From the IMG/VR virus record IMGVR_UViG_3300024999_001289, positions 1 through 30,182 of that record: a DNA stretch of 30,182 bases; one strand, written 5' to 3'. Every line of letters begins with the position of its first letter. Positions within the stretch are counted from its first letter, which is position 1. The DNA is from a virus. Shown piece by piece: positions 6,615-13,588 of this stretch. Made by a program: the position numbers and the translations under genes. The notes under the pieces are model-generated. The model was not told the origin of the DNA and did no database searches. It saw only the letters and a list, made by a program, of their open reading frames with translations.

Positions 6615-7082
6615 ATGTTATTTTGGACAGTAGTATTTTTTACATTCTACTTAGTGATATTTGCAAAAGGAAATCCAATGTATAACAATATTATTAAAAC
6701 AGGAGAATTAACAATAAAACTTTATGAACAAGGTAAAACAGAAAAAGAAATAAACAAAGAGTTATTTGATAATAATTGGCCTTACTTATTTTATATTCCA
6801 TTGGTTTTAGGTACATTTATTTACTACATAAATGCTTTGACAGTAGATATTTATAAATATCCTACAATTGGAATTTTAGTATATTTAATTTTTACAATGG
6901 CATTTTCTAAATATAGTAATAATAAATCTAAAAATGATTTAACTACCGAAGGGGGTAGACAAAAGTATAGAGAACAACTATATAAAATTCGTAAAAGAAC
7001 ATTTAAAGGTATGATTAAACAATTAATATTTTTAAGTTATTATGGATATATGTTTTATCTTTTAGTGTTTGTGATAAGATAA
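6615..7082 (+). CDS. Membrane protein with about four transmembrane segments, 155 aa
   Basis: Hydrophobic segments are visible at about residues 2-17 (FWTVVFFTFYLVIFAK), 54-71 (WPYLFYIPLVLGTFIYYI), 81-97 (YPTIGILVYLIFTMAF) and 134-153 (IFLSYYGYMFYLLVFVIR). The first loop is charged (EQGKTEKEINKELFDN) and the loop before the last helix is basic (KIRKRTFKGMIK), so that loop is probably cytoplasmic. No family recognised. Ribosome binding site AAAAGGAGAG about 8 bases before the ATG. Its stop codon lies immediately before the structured RNA at 7088-7208. Confidence 0.7.
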   Translation: MLFWTVVFFTFYLVIFAKGNPMYNNIIKTGELTIKLYEQGKTEKEINKELFDNNWPYLFYIPLVLGTFIYYINALTVDIYKYPTIGILVYLIFTMAFSKYSNNKSKNDLTTEGGRQKYREQLYKIRKRTFKGMIKQLIFLSYYGYMFYLLVFVIR

Positions 7083-7087
7083 AAATT

Positions 7088-7208
7088 TATGATAAGAAGT
7101 GTATCGAAAAAAGGTTAACAGTAGGCATAATAAACCAGTAACCTTGAGAAACCCACAACCTAGAAATAGGTGGTCGAAGCTGTTAGATTATGCACACTTC
7201 TTATTATA
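7088..7208 (+). ncRNA. Candidate structured RNA with pseudoknot pairing
   Basis: The outer stem pairs 7092-7102 (ATAAGAAGTGT) with 7194-7204 (ACACTTCTTAT), 11 perfect bp, extendable to 15 with one G-U. Inside, AAGGTTA (7111-7117) pairs with TAACCTT (7139-7145). ACCTA-GAAA-TAGGT (7158-7171) is a GNRA-type tetraloop hairpin. GCATAAT in the loop of the first inner stem (7125-7131) pairs with ATTATGC (7187-7193) directly before the outer stem, giving a pseudoknot. AACAG (7117-7121) with CTGTT (7180-7184) is a further alternative helix. An open frame runs across it, but that reading lacks a ribosome binding site and the real gene starts at 7243. It may be a riboswitch, ribozyme or trans-acting RNA; I recognise no class. 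Confidence 0.65.
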
Positions 7209-7242
7209 TTTAAAAAAAAATAAAATAAAAGGAGAATTAATC

Positions 7243-7410
7243 ATGATTGAGAAATCTTGTTATACTTGTATAAGTGCTGGTGTATCAAAAGAAAAGTATC
7301 CTTGTAATAAATGTCATAATCAAAATAACTGGAGATATAGGTATAGTGTTCAGTCATTATGTTTGGTTGGAGTATGTTTAATTGTTGTTGGAATTATTAT
7401 TGTTTTATAA
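7243..7410 (+). CDS. Small Cys-rich membrane protein, 55 aa
   Basis: Starts at ATG 7243 with AAAAGGAG about 9 bases upstream. A longer in-frame reading from 7099 is rejected because it has no ribosome binding site and runs through the structured RNA. The N-terminal half holds two CxxC pairs (CYTCISAG and CNKCHNQNNW), and the C-terminal half is one transmembrane helix (SLCLVGVCLIVVGIIIVL). It is therefore a tail-anchored zinc-ribbon-like protein. Function unknown. Being directly downstream of the RNA fold, its translation could be controlled by it. Confidence 0.65.
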   Translation: MIEKSCYTCISAGVSKEKYPCNKCHNQNNWRYRYSVQSLCLVGVCLIVVGIIIVL

Positions 7411-7455
7411 ATATAAATAAAATATAAAATACATATTAAAGGAGAATAAATACAT

Positions 7456-7755
7456 ATGAACGAATACAATGATGTAGATTGTTGCTTTGATTGCGTAAAA
7501 CAATTTAATGATGAATTATGTAAAAATGATATGTATTGTAAAACAAAAGATAATTGCAGTACAAATCATTGTAGTCCTGGTGCTTGTAAAGATTTTAAGA
7601 AGAAAGAAGAAACAGTAACTATTACAAAAGCAGAATATGAAGAATTAGTTAAGGATAGTAATTTTCTTGAAGCACTCAGATGTACAGGAATCGATAACTG
7701 GAGAGGTTATAGCGAAGCAATTGATATTTTAAGAGAATGGGATGAAGAGGAGTAA
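7456..7755 (+). CDS. Cys-rich hypothetical protein, 99 aa
   Basis: The N-terminal half contains about ten cysteines (CCFDCVKQF, CKNDMYCKTKDNCSTNHC, CKDF), enough for two metal sites. The C-terminal half (TVTITKAEYEELVKDSNFLEAL, WRGYSEAIDILREWDEE) is helical and of a type often seen at the C-terminus of small clostridial phage proteins. The TKAEYEEL pattern recalls a short helical motif found after many phage domains. No function known. Ribosome binding site AAAGGAG about 11 bases upstream. Followed by the inverted repeat at 7765-7810. Confidence 0.7.
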   Translation: MNEYNDVDCCFDCVKQFNDELCKNDMYCKTKDNCSTNHCSPGACKDFKKKEETVTITKAEYEELVKDSNFLEALRCTGIDNWRGYSEAIDILREWDEEE

Positions 7756-7764
7756 ATACATATG

Positions 7765-7810
7765 TACTACATATAGTGGGTGTAATAGTAAAATACCACT
7801 ATATGTAGTA
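7765..7810. repeat. Inverted repeat, copy 2 of 3 (ATATAGTG family)
   Basis: TACTACATATAGTGG (7765-7779) is perfectly complementary to CCACTATATGTAGTA (7796-7810), a 15-bp stem with a 16-base loop. It starts 9 bases after the stop of the preceding gene. The arms share the ACTATATGTAGTA core with the copy at 15068-15109 and the ATATAGTG core with 2349-2392. Five A residues follow (on this strand), so it would have a U-tract only for transcription from the other side. Confidence 0.7.
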
Positions 7811-7863
7811 AAAAATTAAAATAAAAGACACATTTGATCGTAAATTAGAAAGGAATACATAAT

Positions 7864-8292
7864 ATGAAATTAAAAAGTAAAACGATATTAATTGACGAAA
7901 ATGAAAAAATAAAAATTAGACCATGTTATCATAATTATGCTAGAATGACAACGTTAGAATATCTTTATTGTGAAGTTTTTATATGGAAAACTGTTCAAAA
8001 TAATATTATATATTCTTTTAAAGAAGTGATAGAACCAATTAAAGAAATAGTTTGGTTTGTGCTTAATATTATATCATTGCCTATTTTGCCAATATTATTA
8101 TATATCAAAGCTAAAAAACAAATTAATAAAGCAAAAAATGAAGTTTGGAAAGATAAATGTTATGATTGCAAATATAGAAAAAATAGTCCAATGATAAAAG
8201 AAAGACTAAAAGATATGATAATTATTGGTGAATGTGCAAAGTGTAAATTAATTGATGGTATGCCTACTAAATTTATAGAGGGAGTAAATTAA
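7864..8292 (+). CDS. Hypothetical protein with hydrophobic segment and Cys-rich end, 142 aa
   Basis: Residues about 55-80 (IKEIVWFVLNIISLPILPIL) form one long hydrophobic segment, so the protein is probably membrane-attached. It is flanked by a soluble N-terminal part and a C-terminal region with two Cys pairs (CYDCKYRKNS and CAKCKLIDGMP), a likely zinc-binding tail. No family recognised. AGAAAGGAA about 8-10 bases upstream of ATG 7864. It lies 11 bases before the next gene. Confidence 0.65.
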   Translation: MKLKSKTILIDENEKIKIRPCYHNYARMTTLEYLYCEVFIWKTVQNNIIYSFKEVIEPIKEIVWFVLNIISLPILPILLYIKAKKQINKAKNEVWKDKCYDCKYRKNSPMIKERLKDMIIIGECAKCKLIDGMPTKFIEGVN

Positions 8293-8304
8293 AGGAGTAA
8301 GTTT

Positions 8305-8505
8305 ATGAAATATAATAAAACTGAAAGAAATAAACATGTAGATGAAATATTAAGGAAATATGGTATAATAGTAGAAAAAATATCTCAAAAAGAATTAAAT
8401 CAGAGAATTAAAGATAAAGTAGAAGGTTATTATATTACAAATGGTGTTAATATTACTGTGTCAAAATATAATCAGTTTGAACCATCGGATGATGAAGTAA
8501 TTTAA
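8305..8505 (+). CDS. Small hypothetical protein, 66 aa
   Basis: Lys/Glu-rich N-terminal helix (KTERNKHVDEILRKYGIIVE) followed by a short strand region (GYYITNGVNITVSKYNQFE). The beginning resembles a small winged or ribbon-helix fold in composition, but no motif is definite. Ribosome binding site AAAGGAG about 8 bases upstream of the ATG. Not recognised. Sixty-five bases without a gene follow. Confidence 0.6.
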   Translation: MKYNKTERNKHVDEILRKYGIIVEKISQKELNQRIKDKVEGYYITNGVNITVSKYNQFEPSDDEVI

Positions 8506-8570
8506 GATAGTAAAATATAAAAATAAGGGTAATACTATGAATATAAAATATTAAAAAGGAGAAAATTATT

Positions 8571-8918
8571 ATGAACAAATATAAATTAATAAAACCAACA
8601 AATAAAGGCAAAATATTTACTGTCACAATTGAAGCAGATTCAAATGATGGAGATTATATCACAGCAACTAGTGATTATACTGAATTAGAATTTGAAGAAA
8701 TAGTAGATGAATTAATTAGATTAAAAAAATATTATAGTGATTCACATCAATTTGAAGATTTTTATAATACTGAATATAATATTGATATTCCGTATAGTGA
8801 ATATGGTAGATGTCATACATTATCTTCTATTGAAATTTATTGTATTGATGAGAATGGGCAATATTTTGAAGTTGAATTGAATCTGGATGATATTGTTTTT
8901 TTAATAGTGAATTATTAA
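8571..8918 (+). CDS. Hypothetical acidic protein, 115 aa
   Basis: Strand-rich and acidic (KIFTVTIEADSNDGDYITAT, then a helix with ELEFEEIVDELIRLKKYY and a C-terminal strand pair). No cysteine pairs, membrane segments or known motifs. AAAAAGGAG about 9 bases before ATG 8571. It is the last gene before the strong promoter at 8957-8985 and so closes the left-hand cluster of small unknown genes. Confidence 0.65.
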   Translation: MNKYKLIKPTNKGKIFTVTIEADSNDGDYITATSDYTELEFEEIVDELIRLKKYYSDSHQFEDFYNTEYNIDIPYSEYGRCHTLSSIEIYCIDENGQYFEVELNLDDIVFLIVNY

Positions 8919-8956
8919 ATCATGACAAAAAATTAGATTTGTAATGATTTTAGGTA

Positions 8957-8985
8957 TTGACAGAATACTAATATAATTGTATAAT
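8957..8985 (+). promoter_or_regulatory. Consensus sigma-A promoter of rtcB
   Basis: A perfect TTGACA (8957-8962), 17-base spacer and TATAAT (8980-8985). Upstream ATGATTTTAGG repeats the sequence before the promoter at 43-71, and CATGACAAAA (about 8921-8930) repeats one seen at 2401-2410. It reads into rtcB at 9015 behind AAGGAGG. Confidence 0.8.
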
Positions 8986-9014
8986 ACATATAGAATCAGA
9001 AAGGAGGTTGAATT

Positions 9015-10256
9015 ATGTTAGAATTAAAAGGTAAATACAATACAGCTAAAGTTTTTACTGATAATATTGAGCAAACTGCTATATCTCAGATAATTGAATT
9101 ATGCAACCAACCATTTGTTGAAGATGGTAAAATTAGAATTATGCCTGATACTCATTATGGTGCAGGATGCGTAATAGGATTTACTGCTAACTTAGGAGAT
9201 AAAGTAATACCTAATCTTGTAGGTGTCGATATCGGATGTGGAATGTCAACATTTGAATTAGGAAAAGTAAATATTGATTTACAAAAATTAGATGATATTA
9301 TTCGTGAATTTGTTCCATCTGGTAGAAACATACACAGTAGTAGAATGTCTGACTTTGATGAAATGAGAAAATTGCACTGTTATAGATCGCTTAAAGATAC
9401 GAAAAGAATTGAACGAAGTATAGGTACTCTTGGTGGAGGAAACCATTTTATAGAAGTTAATAAAGATAGTAATGATAATTTATATCTTGTTATTCACTCA
9501 GGAAGTAGAAATTTAGGAAAACAAGTAGCAGAATATTATCAAAACATTGCTATTGATTTATGTAGTGGTAAAAGTGATTATTATAATCAAAAAGATAAAT
9601 TAATTGCTGATTATAAAAAACAAGGAAAAAGAAATGAAATTCATAATGCATTAAAAGAATTAGAGAAAAAGTATAACAACTTACATCCATCTTATCCAAA
9701 AGATTTATGTTTTCTTTCTGGTGAATGGAGAGAGAAATATTTACATGATATGAAAATATGTCAAGAGTATGCTACTTTAAATAGATATATCATAGCAGAT
9801 ATTGTATTATTAAAACTTGTAAAAATAGAGGAAATAACTAAAAAAGAATATCATAATATTAAAATATTTGAAACAATTCATAATTATATTAATTTTAAAG
9901 ATAATATTATTCGTAAAGGTGCTATCTCTGCTTATAAAAATGAAAAAGTTTTAATCCCTATTAATATGCGTGACGGATCAATTTTAGCTATAGGTAAAGG
10001 TAATCCAGATTGGAATTATTCTGCCCCTCACGGTGCTGGTAGATTAATGAGTAGAAGTAAAGCAAAAGAAAATATTATTATGGAAGAATATCAAAAATCT
10101 ATGGAAGGTATCTTTACTACTTCTGTTGGTATTCATACACTTGATGAAGCACCTATGGCATATAAATCTATGGATGAAATTATTAATAATATTGGAGATA
10201 CTGTTGAGATATTAGATATTATTAAACCTATTTATAATTATAAAGCAGGAGAATAA
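9015..10256 (+). CDS. rtcB: RtcB-family RNA-splicing/repair ligase, 413 aa
   Basis: Joins RNA 2',3'-cyclic phosphate or 3'-phosphate ends to 5'-OH ends using GTP and Mn2+. All key blocks are visible: VDIGCG (71-76, metal Cys 75), GTLGGGNHFIEV (137-148, metal His 144), HSGSRNLG (161-168, metal His 161), ETIHNY (His 279) and SAPHGAGRLMSR with the guanylylated His at 339. The length matches the E. coli enzyme. In a phage the likely job is mending tRNAs or other RNAs cut by host anticodon nucleases or toxins; this is inference. It has its own consensus promoter (8957-8985) and a strong AAAGGAGG. No archease gene is seen. The next gene begins 35 bases after the stop. Confidence 0.93.
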   Translation: MLELKGKYNTAKVFTDNIEQTAISQIIELCNQPFVEDGKIRIMPDTHYGAGCVIGFTANLGDKVIPNLVGVDIGCGMSTFELGKVNIDLQKLDDIIREFVPSGRNIHSSRMSDFDEMRKLHCYRSLKDTKRIERSIGTLGGGNHFIEVNKDSNDNLYLVIHSGSRNLGKQVAEYYQNIAIDLCSGKSDYYNQKDKLIADYKKQGKRNEIHNALKELEKKYNNLHPSYPKDLCFLSGEWREKYLHDMKICQEYATLNRYIIADIVLLKLVKIEEITKKEYHNIKIFETIHNYINFKDNIIRKGAISAYKNEKVLIPINMRDGSILAIGKGNPDWNYSAPHGAGRLMSRSKAKENIIMEEYQKSMEGIFTTSVGIHTLDEAPMAYKSMDEIINNIGDTVEILDIIKPIYNYKAGE

Positions 10257-10291
10257 ATTGAAAATATAAAATAACAAAGGAGGTTAATCTT

Positions 10292-11341
10292 ATAAAAACG
10301 AATATATTTATTCCTAAAACAATTAAAGTAGGTTTTCAAAATCGTAATGATACATATACAAAGAAATTAGCATACATTATCTATTATGATGAAAAAGGGA
10401 AATTAAGGAAAGAAGTTAGCTGGAACGGTTGGAGAGACAATAAAATCGAACCACAAGAATTTGCTAATGAACCAATTTCAGGATTTGTATTAAACAAAAA
10501 GACAGGTGATTATTCAACTCATTGGAATCATCGACATGCATATTGTAGAGTATATGACAGCAGAGACTTCGAATTTGAGATCACAATAGAAAATCTTTTA
10601 TATATTCTTGAAAATACTTCGTCAATTAAAGGGAAAGGGTTGGAAGGTGAATTTGTTTATGGATGGGACGGAAAGGATTTATTATTATTACCTGTAGATT
10701 CACCAGATTATAAACAATTAGTTGAACTTAATAATTTAAGATATGAAAAGAAAAAATTTGATAGTAAGAATATGATTGTAGGTGCAACGTATAAAACTAA
10801 TCAAAATAATGAATTAATATATTTAGGAAGATTTTATGAAAGAAATGGTGACAATAAAGAATCAAAATCATACTTCTTTTATGACAGAAATTCAAAATAT
10901 AATTATTATAAAGTTACTACTATTAAATCTTTGACAGGAAATATAATTGATATAGTAGATGAAAATTGTATTGAAGATTATTCTAATTTAATGGATGAAT
11001 TATTAAAAAGTAGTTATTATTCTACTAGAGAACAGAAATATGATGAATATATGAATTATACATTAATTGAATTTAAAGAAAGTTTAAATAAACATGCATA
11101 TTCATATCATAGATACTATGTTCAAGTTGAAGATAAATATGTAAAATATCATATAGAAAGATATAGAGGTTATAGTTATTATAATAGTGATTATAAATAT
11201 AATGTTTATGCATTAAGCAAGGGACACAAGGATGAAGTAATTATTAGAGATGCATCAATAGAACAAGTATTCAATAAAATAAAACCTAAATATTTAGTTA
11301 CATATGATAAAAATAAAAATATAATTAAGGAGTGGAAGTAG
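10292..11341 (+). CDS. Phage protein of unknown function, 349 aa, apparent ATA start
   Basis: The reading frame is open from the TGA at 10259 to 11341, yet no ATG, GTG or TTG occurs in frame before 10640. The first 116 codons are clearly coding (KVGFQNRNDTYTKKLAYIIY, SWNGWRDNKIEP, GFVLNKKTGDYSTHWNHRHA). AAAGGAGG at 10276-10283 stands 8 bases before an ATA codon at 10292, which I take as the start. The protein matches, from memory, a conserved phage family of unknown role (SWNGWRD, AYCRVYD, ENLLYILEN, KGKGLEGEFVYGWDGKDLLL). The C-terminal half is Tyr-rich. It is co-transcribed with rtcB and followed after 4 bases by the next gene. An annotation starting at 10640 would lose a third of the protein. 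Confidence 0.8.
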   Translation: MKTNIFIPKTIKVGFQNRNDTYTKKLAYIIYYDEKGKLRKEVSWNGWRDNKIEPQEFANEPISGFVLNKKTGDYSTHWNHRHAYCRVYDSRDFEFEITIENLLYILENTSSIKGKGLEGEFVYGWDGKDLLLLPVDSPDYKQLVELNNLRYEKKKFDSKNMIVGATYKTNQNNELIYLGRFYERNGDNKESKSYFFYDRNSKYNYYKVTTIKSLTGNIIDIVDENCIEDYSNLMDELLKSSYYSTREQKYDEYMNYTLIEFKESLNKHAYSYHRYYVQVEDKYVKYHIERYRGYSYYNSDYKYNVYALSKGHKDEVIIRDASIEQVFNKIKPKYLVTYDKNKNIIKEWK

Positions 11342-11345
11342 TAAT

Positions 11346-11762
11346 ATGACAAACAAACAAAATGTAAACGATGAAAAGATTATGGCATTGAAATCACAGA
11401 TTCAAGAAAAGAAGAAATGCTTAAAAACTAAAAAGAGATTTTCACCTATCACAAACTGCAATTTAGAATTGGATGGAGTAAGGTATAATATCCAAGTACC
11501 TAATAAAGAGATATTGTTTAATTTATTGATTAAATTAAATTCAAATTTATTATCTTATAGGGATTTGGAGTTAGAAGATGAATACATTATCTCTGGTTAT
11601 AGTATTGATCAATGGATTACTGATGTTAAATTAAAATTAGAGATTTTGAAATATGAGGAAGAAGATAGGAAATTGAAGTTGTTGGAAAATAAACTTCATG
11701 TTTTGCTCTCAAGTGAAAAACAGGTAGCTTTAGCTATTGATGAGATAGAATCTTTGATTTAA
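11346..11762 (+). CDS. Hypothetical coiled-coil protein, 138 aa
   Basis: Charged helices at both ends (NVNDEKIMALKSQIQEKKKC and LKLEILKYEEEDRKLKLLEN) bracket a short strand section (NLELDGVRYNIQVPNKEI). The pattern suggests a helical hairpin with a small strand cap; a role as a partner of the upstream protein is possible. Not recognised. It starts four bases after the previous stop, with AAGGAGTGG as ribosome binding site. The long inverted repeat at 11777-11829 follows and ends this transcript. Confidence 0.65.
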   Translation: MTNKQNVNDEKIMALKSQIQEKKKCLKTKKRFSPITNCNLELDGVRYNIQVPNKEILFNLLIKLNSNLLSYRDLELEDEYIISGYSIDQWITDVKLKLEILKYEEEDRKLKLLENKLHVLLSSEKQVALAIDEIESLI

Positions 11763-11776
11763 TAAGAATAAATAGA

Positions 11777-11829
11777 AATTTTGGTTTTCACAAAGTGTTG
11801 ATTTTACTGTGTTTGTGAAAACCAAAATT
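11777..11829. terminator. Long perfect inverted repeat, probable bidirectional terminator
   Basis: AATTTTGGTTTTCACAAA (11777-11794) pairs perfectly with TTTGTGAAAACCAAAATT (11812-11829), 18 bp with a 17-base loop. It lies between the rtcB transcript and the promoter at 11871, so it most likely ends the rtcB unit and insulates the next operon. The stem is A/T-rich at its foot, giving U-runs for both strands. Confidence 0.65.
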
Positions 11830-11870
11830 AACACAAAATTTATGTTTCATTTCAATATGAGAAATAATAG

Positions 11871-11899
11871 TTGACAAGTTTGGAATAGAATGATAAAAT
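11871..11899 (+). promoter_or_regulatory. Sigma-A promoter of the NAD operon
   Basis: TTGACA (11871-11876), 17-base spacer, extended -10 TGATAAAAT with TAAAAT at 11894-11899. It shares AATAGAATGATAAAATAAT with the promoter at 3855-3883, and the bases AATAATAG before TTGACA recur at the ligase promoter (20910). It reads into 11930 behind AAGGAGG. Confidence 0.75.
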
Positions 11900-11929
11900 A
11901 ATTGTAATAGAAAACAAGGAGGACAAAAC

Positions 11930-12718
11930 ATGGTAAGTATAAATGGTTATTCAATTGGTAATGAATGCTACCCAAATAATGAACGAATATTTAAAACTAA
12001 AGAATTCGATACAGATGATTTCACAATTGAAATTAAATATGAAACAGATATTGATATTTCAATTCTTATTATGTGTAAAAAATATTTAGATGATAAATTC
12101 AATAATCCAAAAGTAACTTTAATAATGAAATACGTTCCCTATTCTCGTATGGATAGAAATATTAAAGGTTATATGTTTAGTTTAAAATATTTCTGTCAAT
12201 TGATTAATGATTTAAAATTTCATAGAGTTATAGTATTAGATATACATTCAAATGTTGCAACTGCATTGTTAGATAGATGTGAAGAAATTGATGTTAATCA
12301 ATACATATATAAAATATTTAATGAAGTTTATGTAGATTATGTATTTTATCCAGATGCAGGAAGTATGACTAGATATTCTAAAACATTTAAAACAAGTCAA
12401 CCATATTTTTATGGAAATAAGAAAAGAGATTTATCTAATGGCAAAATTACTTCATATGAAATTGTAGATTGTCCTGATATACAAAATAAAAATATATTAA
12501 TCATTGATGATTTATGTGCTTTTGGTGGAACATTTAAATTAGCAGCAGAAAAATTAAAAGAGAAAGGTGCAAATAATATATTTTTATATATTTCTCATTG
12601 TGAAAATTCTATATATAAAGGTGATTTAATTAAATCTGGTTTAATTTCAAAAATATACACAACTGATAGTATTTTAAGTGATTGGTCAAGTAAATTGATT
12701 TATAATATAGAATATTAA
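11930..12718 (+). CDS. PRPP-synthetase-like enzyme, candidate ADP-ribose pyrophosphate synthetase (Adps), 262 aa
   Basis: The fold of ribose-phosphate pyrophosphokinase (Prs) is evident: VPYSRMDR (69-76, the ATP-side loop), VLDIHS (102-107, metal His), PDAG (141-144) and the phosphate loop IIDDLCAFGGTF (191-202). It is about 50 residues shorter than cellular Prs, as in other phage members. The usual DDMIDTGGT loop, which holds the 5'-phosphate of ribose, here reads DDLCAFGGT, so the substrate side differs. With a NAMPT-like gene in the same operon, the best reading is the first enzyme of the phage NARP1 pathway, which pyrophosphorylates ADP-ribose. Plain PRPP synthesis (a NARP2-like or salvage role) is the alternative. 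First gene behind the promoter at 11871; strong ribosome binding site. Confidence 0.85.
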   Translation: MVSINGYSIGNECYPNNERIFKTKEFDTDDFTIEIKYETDIDISILIMCKKYLDDKFNNPKVTLIMKYVPYSRMDRNIKGYMFSLKYFCQLINDLKFHRVIVLDIHSNVATALLDRCEEIDVNQYIYKIFNEVYVDYVFYPDAGSMTRYSKTFKTSQPYFYGNKKRDLSNGKITSYEIVDCPDIQNKNILIIDDLCAFGGTFKLAAEKLKEKGANNIFLYISHCENSIYKGDLIKSGLISKIYTTDSILSDWSSKLIYNIEY

Positions 12719-12736
12719 AATAAAAGGAGATTAAAT

Positions 12737-13162
12737 ATGAAAAAGAAAAAAGCATTTCTTGGAGGTACATGTGCGGATAGTAAATGGAGAAATGAATTAA
12801 TACCAAAATTAAAAATTAATTATTTTAATCCTGTGGTAAAAAATTGGACACCAGAATGTCAAGAAGAAGAAATTAGACAAAGAGAAACTTCTGATTTTGT
12901 ATTATACACTTTAACTAGACCATATAGTACGTATTCTATTGCAGAAGCAGTAGATGATAGTAATAAAAGACCTGAAAAAACAATTGTTTGTATTTTTAAT
13001 GAATTAATAGATTATAAATGGTATACAAAATTGGCTATGAGTAAACAAGAATTAAAACATTTAGATGCAGTAGGTAGATTAGTAGAAAGAAATGGTGGAA
13101 AATATTTTAAATCGTTAGATGAAGTTGCAGATTATTTGAATAGTAAAGTTAAAGAAGGTTAA
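12737..13162 (+). CDS. Nucleoside 2-deoxyribosyltransferase-like protein, 141 aa
   Basis: The N-terminus KAFLGGTCADSKWRNEL (5-21), then YFNPVVKNW (29-37), RQRETSDFVLYTLT (47-60) and STYSIAEAVDDS (64-75) match the Nuc_deoxyrib_tr-like family. The conserved Glu is at 70. The family breaks N-glycosidic bonds of (deoxy)nucleosides or nucleotides and transfers the sugar; many small members are uncharacterised. Within this operon it could act on a nicotinamide- or ADP-ribose-derived compound, or be a nucleotide sensor; both are inference. Ribosome binding site AAAAGGAG lies about 9 bases upstream. Three bases separate its stop from the next start. Confidence 0.8.
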   Translation: MKKKKAFLGGTCADSKWRNELIPKLKINYFNPVVKNWTPECQEEEIRQRETSDFVLYTLTRPYSTYSIAEAVDDSNKRPEKTIVCIFNELIDYKWYTKLAMSKQELKHLDAVGRLVERNGGKYFKSLDEVADYLNSKVKEG

Positions 13163-13165
13163 ATT

Positions 13166-13588
13166 ATGGATTATTATTTAGATGATAATAATGCAGTTAA
13201 TAGGTTGGTAGAAGAATGGAGAAAATACGGCAAAATAATTATCGGATATGACTTTGATGATACTGTGTTTGACTTCCACCAGAAAGGCAGAACATATAAA
13301 AATGTAATGAATCTTTTAAGGGAATGTAAAAAATTAGGTGCATATTTTATTGTTTTTACTTGTTGTGGAGAAGATGAATATGACAAAATTAAAAACTATC
13401 TAAATGAAAATAAGTTACCATATGATAAGATTAATGAAAATATTGACTTTGTAAAATTTACAGGTAGAAAAGTTTATTACAATATTATGCTTGATGATAG
13501 AGCAGGGTTGTCATCTGCATATAAAGTATTATTAAAAACTATTAAAATAATTAAAAAAGAAAAGGAGAATGATACATATGAAAATTAA
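13166..13588 (+). CDS. HAD-superfamily phosphatase-like protein, 140 aa
   Basis: Motif I of HAD hydrolases is clear: IIIGYDFDDTVFDF (24-37), with the nucleophile Asp and the second Asp two residues on. FIVFTCCGED (about 57-66) is motif II with Thr, and NIMLDDRAG (about 110-118) is motif IV with paired Asp. A Lys of motif III is likely within KFTGRKVYY. The cap is minimal, as in small phage-encoded nucleotidase-like HADs. A nucleotide or sugar phosphate is the likely substrate. Located three bases after the deoxyribosyltransferase-like gene; its last 11 bases overlap the start of the NAMPT-like gene, so translation is coupled. Confidence 0.8.
   Translation: MDYYLDDNNAVNRLVEEWRKYGKIIIGYDFDDTVFDFHQKGRTYKNVMNLLRECKKLGAYFIVFTCCGEDEYDKIKNYLNENKLPYDKINENIDFVKFTGRKVYYNIMLDDRAGLSSAYKVLLKTIKIIKKEKENDTYEN

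Noticed and set aside
7088-7208. tRNA, hammerhead or group I intron as identity of the structured RNA
   Set aside because: No cloverleaf or T-arm consensus, no CTGATGA hammerhead core, and too short for a group I intron; left as unknown class.
7099-7242. N-terminal extension of the reading frame at 7243, starting at 7099
   Set aside because: It has no ribosome binding site, its translation is low-complexity basic, and it coincides with the structured RNA; ATG 7243 has a proper AAAAGGAG.
13174-13386. Minus-strand open frame inside the HAD gene
   Set aside because: It is a shadow of the + strand gene: serine/leucine-rich reverse reading, no ribosome binding site, fully inside a recognised gene.
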